Assembly: GCF_029227915.1 (NCBI RefSeq)
Contig: NC_079884.1
Span: forward strand, 30,754,001-30,818,000
Origin: Hydractinia symbiolongicarpus
Taxonomy: Eukaryota; Cnidaria; Hydrozoa; Anthoathecata; Hydractiniidae
Direction of reading: 5' to 3'
DNA: 64,000 bases
In this document: positions 1 through 9,583 of the stretch, in pieces
Position numbering within the stretch: position 1 is the stretch's first letter
Layout: every line of letters starts with the position of its first letter
Program-made: the position numbers and the translations under genes
Notes under the pieces: generated by a model
Told to the model about the DNA's origin: nothing
What the model saw: the letters and a program-made list of their open reading frames with translations, nothing else
The model's database searches: none

Positions 1-546
1 ACCCGCGATTTCCCGTAAATCCCGGGCTTGGCCCGTATTGTCGAATGTATGCAAAGAAAGTACCCAGGGAGTAAACTCATTTCCCAAACGATTTTTTAAA
101 TTATTATTTCACCACTAAAGCCCATGAGACTTGTAGTTTTGAAAAATGTTTTCATTTTTGATGACACGCTTAATGAAAGTGGTTTAATCGCTGGCAAACG
201 AAAACCCGCGATTTCACGTAAATCCCGGGCTTGGCCCGTATAGTCAAAAAAATACAAAGAAAGTACCCAGGGAGTAAACTCATTTACCGAACGATTTTTT
301 AATTTATTTTGTCACCACTAAAACGCATGAGACTTGTGGTTTTCAAAAGTGTTTTCATTTTTGTTGAGACGCTGAATAAAAGAAGTTTAATCGCCGGCAA
401 ACGAAAACCCGCCATTTCCCGTAAATCCCGGGCTTGGCCCGTATTGTCGAATGTATACAAAGAAAGTACCCTGTGAGTAAACTCATTTCTGAAACGATTT
501 TTTAAATTATCTTTTTACCACTAAGACGCATGAGACTTGTAATTTT

Positions 547-566
547 CAAAAATGTTTTCATTTTTG
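547..566. repeat. Perfect inverted repeat (hairpin), example copy
   Basis: The sequence CAAAAATGTTTTCATTTTTG forms a perfect 8-bp stem with a TTTT loop. It occurs in every monomer whose preceding text is TAGTTTTC, TAATTTTC or GAAGTTTTC followed by AAAAATG. In monomers reading TTTTCAAAAGTGTTTTC the left arm is CAAAAGTG and the stem carries one mismatch. The 143-bp deleted monomers lack the element. Dyad symmetries are common in centromeric satellites and have been proposed to favour non-B DNA. A function here is inference. Confidence 0.75.
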
Positions 567-610
567 ATGAGACGCTGAATAAAAGAAATTTAATCGCCGG
601 CAAACAAAAA

Positions 611-813
611 CCCGCGATTTCCCGTAAACCCCGGACTCGGCCCGTATAGTCGAATGTTTACAAAGAAAGTACCCAGGGAGTAAACTCATTTTCCGAACGA
701 TTCTTTAAATTATTTTGTCACCACTAAAACGCATGAGACTTGTGGTTTTCAAAAGTGTTTTCATTTTTGTTGAGACGCTGAATAAAAGAAGTTTAATCGC
801 CGGCAAACGAAAA
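611..813 (+). repeat. Representative satellite monomer (203 bp)
   Basis: This copy illustrates the architecture. The first 50 bp or so are GC-rich, with several CpGs and a CCCGG-type core. Next comes the GTATAGTCGAATG segment with the CENP-B-box-like motif, then AAAGAAAGTACCCAGGGAGTAAACTC. The rest is AT-rich, with a T-run, AAATTA, CACCACTAAAACGCATGAGA, TTTTCATTTTTG and GATTAAAC-type sequence read on the minus strand. The octamer ATTTCCCG usually occurs twice per monomer (near monomer positions 8 and 79), and ATGAGAC also occurs twice, about 40-50 bp apart. This hints that the unit may have grown from shorter duplicated pieces, but these matches are short. Confidence 0.9.
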
Positions 814-1857
814 CCCGCGATTTCCCGTAAATCCCGGGCTTGGCCCGTATTGTCGAATGTATGCAAAGAAAGTACCCAGGGAGTAAACTCATTTCCCAAA
901 CGGTTTTTTAAATTATTATTTCACCACTAAAACGCATGAGACTTGTAATTTTCAAAAATGTTTTCATTTTTGATGAGACGCTGAATAAAAGAAGTTTAAT
1001 CGCCGGCAAACGAAAACCCGCCATTTCCCGTAAACACCGGACTCGGCCTGTATAGTCGAATGTATACAAAGAAAGTGCCCAGGGAGTGAAATCATTTCCC
1101 GAACGATTTTTTAAATTATTTTTTTCACCACTAAAACGCATGACACTTGTAGTTTTCAAAAATGTTTTCATTTTTGCTGAGACGCTTAATGAAAGAGGTT
1201 TAATCGCCAGCAAACAAAAACCCGCGATTTCCCGTAAATCCCGGGCTTGGCCCGTATAGTCAAAAAAATACAAAGAAAGTACCCAGAGAGTAAACTCATT
1301 TCCCGAATGATTTTTTAAATTATTTTGTCACCACTAAAACGCATGAGACTTGTGGTTTTTAAAAGTGTTTTCATTTTTGATGAGACGCTGAATAAAAGAA
1401 GTTTAATCGCCGGCAAACGCAAACCTGCGATTTCCCGTAAATCCCGGGCTTGGCCGTATAGTCGAATGTATACAAAAAAAGTACCCAGGGAGTAAACTCA
1501 TTTACCGAACGATTTTTTTAAATTATTTTTTCACCACTAAAACGCATGAGACTTGTAGTTTACAAAAATATTTTCATTTTTGATGAGACGCTAAATAAAA
1601 GAAGTTTAATCGCCGGCAAACGAAAACCCGCGATTTCCCGTAAATCCCGGGCTTGGCCCGTATAGTCAAAAAATACAAAGAAAGTACCCAGGGAGTAAAC
1701 TCATTTTCCGAACGATTCTTTAAATTATTTTGTCACCACTAAAACGCATGAGACTTGTGGTTTTCAAAAGTGTTTTCATTTTTGATGAGACGCTGAATAA
1801 AAGAAGTTTAATCGCCGGCAAACGAAATCCCGCGATTTCCCGTAAACCCCGGACTCG

Positions 1858-1873
1858 GCCCGTATAGTCGAAT
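1858..1873 (-). other. CENP-B-box-like motif (example of an intact copy)
   Basis: The plus strand reads GCCCGTATAGTCGAAT, so the minus strand reads ATTCGACTATACGGGC. The essential core of the mammalian CENP-B box is nTTCGnnnnAnnCGGGn. This site has TTCG, then A, then CGGG in the same order with the A-to-CGGG spacing kept. The TTCG-to-A spacer is 3 bases instead of 4. All nine core bases are therefore present in a box one base short. The motif recurs in every monomer type that retains CCCGTATAGTCGAA, for example at 843-858 and 63772-63787. Binding by a CENP-B-like protein is unproven, and the spacing change may abolish it. Confidence 0.4.
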
Positions 1874-3378
1874 GTATACAAAGAAAGTACCCAGGGAGTA
1901 AACTTATTTTCCGAACGATTCTTTAAATTATTTTGTCACCACTAAAACGCATGAGACTTGTGGTTTTCAAAAGTGTTTTCATTTTTGTTGAGACGCTGAA
2001 TAAAAGAAGTTTAATCGCCGGCAAACGAAAACCCGCGATTTCCCGTAAATCCCGGGCTTGGCCCGTATTGTCGAATGTATGCAAAGAAAGTACCCAGGGA
2101 GTAAACTCATTTCCCAAACGATTTTTTAAATTATTATTTCACCACTAAAGCCCATGAGACTTGTAGTTTTGAAAAATGTTTTCATTTTTGATGACACGCT
2201 TAATGAAAGTGGTTTAATCGCTGGCAAACGAAAACCCGCGATTTCACGTAAATCCCGGGCTTGGCCCGTATAGTCAAAAAAATACAAAGAAAGTACCCAG
2301 GGAGTAAACTCATTTACCGAACGATTTTTTAATTTATTTTGTCACCACTAAAACGCATGAGACTTGTGGTTTTCAAAAGTGTTTTCATTTTTGTTGAGAC
2401 GCTGAATAAAAGAAGTTTAATCGCCGGCAAACGAAAACCCGCCATTTCCCGTAAATCCCGGGCTTGGCCCGTATTGTCGAATGTATACAAAGAAAGTACC
2501 CTGTGAGTAAACTCATTTCTAAAACGATTTTTTAAATTATCTTTTTACCACTAAGACGCATGAGACTTGTAATTTTCAAAAATGTTTTCATTTTTGATGA
2601 GACGCTGAATAAAAGAAATTTAATCGCCGGCAAACAAAAACCCGCGATTTCCCGTAAACCCCGGACTCGGCCCGTATAGTCGAATGTTTACAAAGAAAGT
2701 ACCCAGGGAGTAAACTCATTTTCCGAACGATTCTTTAAATTATTTTGTCACCACTAAAACGCATGAGACTTGTGGTTTTCAAAAGTGTTTTCATTTTTGT
2801 TGAGACGCTGAATAAAAGAAGTTTAATCGCCGGCAAACGAAAACCCGCGATTTCCCGTAAATCCCGGGCTTGGCCCGTATTGTCGAATGTATGCAAAGAA
2901 AGTACCCAGGGAGTAAACTCATTTCCCAAACGGTTTTTTAAATTATTATTTCACCACTAAAACGCATGAGACTTGTAATTTTCAAAAATGTTTTCATTTT
3001 TGATGAGACGCTGAATAAAAGAAGTTTAATCGCCGGCAAACGAAAACCCGCCATTTCCCGTAAACACCGGACTCGGCCTGTATAGTCGAATGTATACAAA
3101 GAAAGTGCCCAGGGAGTGAAATCATTTCCCGAACGATTTTTTAAATTATTTTTTTCACCACTAAAACGCATGACACTTGTAGTTTTCAAAAATGTTTTCA
3201 TTTTTGCTGAGACGCTTAATGAAAGAGGTTTAATCGCCAGCAAACAAAAACCCGCGATTTCCCGTAAATCCCGGGCTTGGCCCGTATAGTCAAAAAAATA
3301 CAAAGAAAGTACCCAGAGAGTAAACTCATTTCCCGAATGATTTTTTAAATTATTTTGTCACCACTAAAACGCATGAGA

Positions 3379-5818
3379 CTTGTGGTTTTTAAAAGTGTTT
3401 TCATTTTTGATGAGACGCTGAATAAAAGAAGTTTAATCGCCGGCAAACGCAAACCTGCGATTTCCCGTAAATCCCGGGCTTGGCCGTATAGTCGAATGTA
3501 TACAAAAAAAGTACCCAGGGAGTAAACTCATTTACCGAACGATTTTTTTAAATTATTTTTTCACCACTAAAACGCATGAGACTTGTAGTTTACAAAAATA
3601 TTTTCATTTTTGATGAGACGCTAAATAAAAGAAGTTTAATCGCCGGCAAACGAAAACCCGCGATTTCCCGTAAATCCCGGGCTTGGCCCGTATAGTCAAA
3701 AAATACAAAGAAAGTACCCAGGGAGTAAACTCATTTTCCGAACGATTCTTTAAATTATTTTGTCACCACTAAAACGCATGAGACTTGTGGTTTTCAAAAG
3801 TGTTTTCATTTTTGATGAGACGCTGAATAAAAGAAGTTTAATCGCCGGCAAACGAAATCCCGCGATTTCCCGTAAATCCCGGGCTTGGCCCGTATAGTCA
3901 AAAAAATACAAAGAAAGTACCCAGGGAGTAAACTCATTTTCCGAACGATTTTTTAATTTATTTTGTCACCACTAAAACGCATGAGACTTGTGGTTTTCAA
4001 AAGTGTTTTCATTTTTGTTGAGACGCTGAATGAAAGAAGTTTAATCGCCGGCAAACGAAAACCCGCCATTTCCCGTAAATCCCGGGCTTGGCCCGTATTG
4101 TCGAATGTATACAAAGAAAGTACCCTGTGAGTAAACTCATTTCTAAAACGATTTTTTAAATTATCTTTTTACCACTAAAACGCATGAGACTTGTAATTTT
4201 CAAAAATGTTTTCATTTTTGATGAGACGCTGAATAAAAGAAATTTAATCGCCGGCAAACGAAAACCCGCGATTTCCCGTAAACCCCGGACTCGGCCCGTA
4301 TAGTCGAATGTATACAAAGAAAGTACCCAGGGAGTAAACTCATTTTCCGAACGATTCTTTAAATTATTTTGTCACCACTAAAACGCATGAGACTTGTGGT
4401 TTTCAAAAGTGTTTTCATTTTTGTTGAGACGCTGAATAAAAGAAGTTTAATCGCCGGCAAACGAAAACCCGCGATTTCCCGTAAATCCCGGGCTTGGCCC
4501 GTATTGTCGAATGTATGCAAAGAAAGTACCCAGGGAGTAAACTCATTTCCCAAACGATTTTTTAAATTATTATTTCACCACTAAAGCCCATGAGACTTGT
4601 GGTTTTTAAAAGTGTTTTCATTTTTGATGAGACGCTGAATAAAAGAAGTTTAATCGCCGGCAAACGCAAACCTGCGATTTCCCGTAAATCCCGGGCTTGG
4701 CCGTATAGTCGAATGTATACAAAAAAAGTACCCAGGGAGTAAACTCATTTACCGAACGATTTTTTTAAATTATTTTTTCACCACTAAAACGCATGAGACT
4801 TGTAGTTTACAAAAATATTTTCATTTTTGATGAGACGCTAAATAAAAGAAGTTTAATCGCCGGCAAACGAAAACCCGCGATTTCCCGTAAATCCCGGGCT
4901 TGGCCCGTATAGTCAAAAAATACAAAGAAAGTACCCAGGGAGTAAACTCATTTTCCGAACGATTCTTTAAATTATTTTGTCACCACTAAAACGCATGAGA
5001 CTTGTGGTTTTCAAAAGTGTTTTCATTTTTGATGAGACGCTGAATAAAAGAAGTTTAATCGCCGGCAAACGAAATCCCGCGATTTCCCGTAAATCCCGGG
5101 CTTGGCCCGTATAGTCAAAAAAATACAAAGAAAGTACCCAGGGAGTAAACTCATTTTCCGAACGATTTTTTAATTTATTTTGTCACCACTAAAACGCATG
5201 AGACTTGTGGTTTTCAAAAGTGTTTTCATTTTTGTTGAGACGCTGAATGAAAGAAGTTTAATCGCCGGCAAACGAAAACCCGCCGTTTCCCGTAAATCCC
5301 GGGCTTGGCCCGTATTGTCGAATGTATACAAAGAAAGTACCCTGTGAGTAAACTCATTTCTAAAACGATTTTTTAAATTATCTTTTTACCACTAAAACGC
5401 ATGAGACTTGTAATTTTCAAAAATGTTTTGATTTTTGATGAGACGCTGAATAAAAGAAATTTAATCGCCGGCAAACGAAAACCCGCGATTTCCCGTAAAC
5501 CCCGGACTCGGCCCGTATAGTCGAATGTATACAAAGAAAGTACCCAGGGAGTAAACTCATTTTCCGAACGATTCTTTAAATTATTTTGTCACCACTAAAA
5601 CGCATGAGACTTGTGGTTTTCAAAAGTGTTTTCATTTTTGTTGAGACGCTGAATAAAAGAAGTTTAATCGCCGGCAAACGAAAACCCGCGATTTCCCGTA
5701 AATCCCGGGCTTGGCCCGTATTGTCGAATGTATGCAAAGAAAGTACCCAGGGAGTAAACTCATTTCCCAAACGATTTTTTAAATTATTATTTCACCACTA
5801 AAGCCCATGAGACTTGTA
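3379..5818 (+). repeat. 6-monomer HOR, 1217 bp, 2 copies
   Basis: Segments 3379-4601 and 4596-5818 match at an offset of 1217 bp. Shared private markers include ACAAAAATATTTTC (about 3590 and 4807) and GAAATCCCGCG (about 3855 and 5072). The join near 4588-4602 fuses a monomer ending in CTAAAGCCCATGAGACTTGT with one continuing GGTTTTTAAAAGTG. Both parental contexts occur elsewhere in the window, so this is a readable crossover junction. Confidence 0.88.
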
Positions 5819-7540
5819 GTTTTGAAAAATGTTTTCATTTTTGATGACACGCTTAATGAAAGTGGTTTAATCGCTGGCAAACGAAAACCCGCGATTTCAC
5901 GTAAATCCCGGGCTTGGCCCGTATAGTCAAAAAAATACAAAGAAAGTACCCAGGGAGTAAACTCATTTACCGAACGATTTTTTAATTTATTTTGTCACCA
6001 CTAAAACGCATGAGACTTGTGGTTTTCAAAAGTGTTTTCATTTTTGTTGAGACGCTGAATAAAAGAAGTTTAATCGCCGGCAAACGAAAACCCGCCATTT
6101 CCCGTAAATCCCGGGCTTGGCCCGTATTGTCGAATGTATACAAAGAAAGTACCCTGTGAGTAAACTCATTTCTAAAACGATTTTTTAAATTATCTTTTTA
6201 CCACTAAAACGCATGAGACTTGTAATTTTCAAAAATGTTTTCATTTTTGATGAGACGCTGAATAAAAGAAATTTAATCGCCGGCAAACAAAAACCCGCGA
6301 TTTCCCGTAAACCCCGGACTCGGCCCGTATAGTCGAATGTATACAAAGAAAGTACCCAGGGAGTAAACTCATTTTCCGAACGATTCTTTAAATTATTTTG
6401 TCACCACTAAAACGCATGAGACTTGTGGTTTTCAAAAGTGTTTTCATTTTTGTTGAGACGCTGAATAAAAGAAGTTTAATCGCCGGCAAACGAAAACCCG
6501 CGATTTCCCGTAAATCCCGGGCTTGGCCCGTATTGTCGAATGTATGCAAAGAAAGTACCCAGGGAGTAAACTCATTTCCCAAACGATTTTTTAAATTATT
6601 ATTTCACCACTAAAGCCCATGAGACTTGTAGTTTTGAAAAATGTTTTCATTTTTGATGACACGCTTAATGAAAGTGGTTTAATCGCTGGCAAACGAAAAC
6701 CCGCGATTTCACGTAAATCCCGGGCTTGGCCCGTATAGTCAAAAAAATACAAAGAAAGTACCCAGGGAGTAAACTCATTTAACGAACGATTTTTTAATTT
6801 ATTTTGTCACCACTAAAACGCATGAGACTTGTGGTTTTCAAAAGTGTTTTCATTTTTGTTGAGACGCTGAATAAAAGAAGTTTAATCGCCGGCAAACGAA
6901 AACCCGCCATTTCCCGTAAATCCCGGGCTTGGCCCGTATTCTCGAATGTATACAAAGAAAGTACCCTGTGAGTAAACTCATTTCTAAAACGATTTTTTAA
7001 ATTATCTTTTTACCACTAAAACGCATGAGACTTGTAATTTTCAAAAATGTTTTCATTTTTGATGAGACGCTGAATAAAAGAAATTTAATCGCCGGCAAAC
7101 AAAAACCCGCGATTTCCCGTAAACCCCGGACTCGGCCCGTATAGTCGAATGTATACAAAGAAAGTACCCAGGGAGTAAACTCATTTTCCGAACGATTCTT
7201 TAAATTATTTTGTCACCACTAAAACGCATGAGACTTGTGGTTTTCAAAAGTGTTTTCATTTTTGTTGAGACGCTGAATAAAAGAAGTTTAATCGCCGGCA
7301 AACGAAAACCCGCGATTTCCCGTAAATCCCGTGCTTGGCCCGTATTGTCGAATTTATGCAAAGAAAGTACCCAGGGAGTAAACTCATTTCCCAAACGGTT
7401 TTTTAAATTATTATTTCACCACTAAAGCCCATGAGACTTGTAGTTTTGAAAAATGTTTTCATTTTTGATGACACGCTTAATGAAAGTGGTTTAATCGCTG
7501 GCAAACGAAAACCCGCGATTTCACGTAAATCCCGGGCTTG
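5092..7540 (+). repeat. 4-monomer HOR, 812 bp, 3 copies
   Basis: The units are about 5092-5903, 5904-6715 and 6716-7527. Each contains the ordered types GTCAAAAAAATAC, GTATTGTCGAATGTATACAAAG with CCCTGTGAG, CCCCGGACTCGG, and GTATTGTCGAATGTATGC. Copies differ by scattered single bases, such as CCGCCGTTTCC near 5282 against CCGCCATTTCC, TTTAACGAACG near 6780, and TATTCTCGAATG near 6940. The same 4-mer order is embedded inside the 10-mer HOR to the left, so this block probably arose from a piece of that longer unit. Confidence 0.9.
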
Positions 7541-9583
7541 GCCCGTACAGTCGAATGTATACAAAGAAAGTACCCTGTGAGTAAACTCATTTCTAAAACG
7601 ATTTTTTAAATTATCTTTTCACCACTAAAACGCATGAGACTTGTAATTTTCAAAAATGTTTTCATTTTTGATGAAACGCTGAATAAAAGAAGTTTAATCG
7701 CCGGCAAACGAAAACCCGCCATTTCCCGTAAACCCCGGACTCGGCCCGTATAGTCGAATGTATACAAAGAAAGTACTCTGCGAGTAAAGTCATTTCCAGA
7801 ACGATTTTTTAAATTATTTTTCCACCACTAAAACGCATAAGACTTGTAGTTTACAAAAATCTTTTCATTTTTGATGAGACGCTGAATAAAAGAAGTTTAA
7901 TCGCCGGCAAACGAAAACCCGCGATTTCCCGTAAATCCCGGGCTTAGCCCGTATAGTCAAAAAAATACAAAGAAAGTACCCAGGGAGTAAACTCATTTCC
8001 CGAACGATTTTTTAAATTATTTTGTCACCACTAAAACGCATGAGACTTGTGGTTTTCAAAAGTGTTTTCATTTTTGTTGAGACGCTGAATAAAAGAAGTT
8101 TAATCGCCGGCAAACGAAAACCCGCCATTTCCCGTAAACCCCGGACTCGGCCCGTATAGTCGAATGTATACAAAGAAAGTACCCAGGGAGTGAAATCATT
8201 TCCCGAACGATTTTTTAAATTATTTTTTTCACCACAAAATCGCATGAGACTTGTAGTTTTCAAAAATGTTTTCATTTTTGCTGAGACGCTTAATGAAAGA
8301 AGTTTAATCGCCGGCAAACGAAAACCCGTGATTTCCCGTAAATCCCGGACTCGGCCCGTATAGTCGAATGTATACAAAGAAAGTACCCAGGGAGTAAACT
8401 CATTTTCCGAACGATTCTTTAAATTATTTTGTCACCACTAAAACGCATGAGACTTGTGGTTTTCAAAAGTGTTTTCATTTTTGTTGAGACGCTGAATAAA
8501 AGAAGTTTAATCGCCGGCAAACGAAAACCCGCGATTTCCCGTAAATCCCGTGCTTGGCCCGTATTGTCGAATGTATGCAAAGAAAGTACCCAGGGAGTAA
8601 ACTCATTTCCCAAACGGTTTTTTAAATTATTATTTCACCACTAAAGCCCATGAGACTTGTAGTTTTGAAAAATGTTTTCATTTTTGATGACACGCTTAAT
8701 GAAAGTGGTTTAATCGCTGGCAAACGAAAACCCGCGATTTCACGTAAATCCCGGGCTTGGCCCGTACAGTCGAATGTATACAAAGAAAGTACCCTGTGAG
8801 TAAACTCATTTCTAAAACGATTTTTTAAATTATCTTTTCACCACTAAAACGCATGAGACTTGTAATTTTCAAAAATGTTTTCATTTTTGATGAAACGCTG
8901 AATAAAAGAAGTTTAATCGCCGGCAAACGAAAACCCGCCATTTCCCGTAAACCCCGGACTCGGCCCGTATAGTCGAATGTATACAAAGAAAGTACTCTGT
9001 GAGTAAAGTCATTTCCAGAACGATTTTTTAAATTATTTTTCCACCACTAAAACGCATAAGACTTGTAGTTTACAAAAATCTTTTCATTTTTGATGAGACG
9101 CTGAATAAAAGAAGTTTAATCGCCGGCAAACGAAAACCCGCGATTTCCCGTAAATCCCGGGCTTAGCCCGTATAGTCAAAAAAATACAAAGAAAGTACCC
9201 AGGGAGTAAACTCATTTCCCGAACGATTTTTTAAATTATTTTGTCACCACTAAAACGCATGAGACTTGTGGTTTTCAAAAGTGTTTTCATTTTTGTTGAG
9301 ACGCTGAATAAAAGAAGTTTAATCGCCGGCAAACGAAAACCCGCCATTTCCCGTAAACCCCGGACTCGGCCCGTATAGTCGAATGTATACAAAGAAAGTA
9401 CCCAGGGAGTGAAATCATTTCCCGAACGATTTTTTAAATTATTTTTTTCACCACAAAATCGCATGAGACTTGTAGTTTTCAAAAATGTTTTCATTTTTGC
9501 TGAGACGCTTAATGAAAGAAGTTTAATCGCCGGCAAACGAAAACCCGTGATTTCCCGTAAATCCCGGACTCGGCCCGTATAGT
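7125..9583 (+). repeat. 6-monomer HOR, 1219 bp, 2 near-identical copies
   Basis: The units are about 7125-8343 and 8344-9562, with the match running on to about 9583. Only two differences were noticed by eye: GAATTTATGC near 7352 versus GAATGTATGC near 8571, and TCTGCGAG near 7796 versus TCTGTGAG near 9000. The unit contains a distinctive monomer with CACCACAAAATCGCATGAG, and another with ACAAAAATCTTTTC and a CATAAGAC variant. The near-identity indicates a recent duplication. Confidence 0.9.

Larger units (their letters stand above)
2..3876 (+). repeat. 10-monomer HOR, 2030 bp, ~1.9 copies
   Basis: Copy 1 spans 2-2031 and copy 2 spans 2032-3876. By eye the copies are almost identical: the only difference noticed is G at 491 versus A at 2521. 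Identity stops at about 1847/3877. There the first copy continues with a CCCCGGACTCGG / GTCGAATG monomer and the second switches to CCCGGGCTTGG / GTCAAAAAAATAC, so the tenth monomer of the second copy has been replaced by the start of the next HOR. Near-identity among copies whose monomers differ from each other shows the 10-mer was amplified as a block. Confidence 0.93.
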
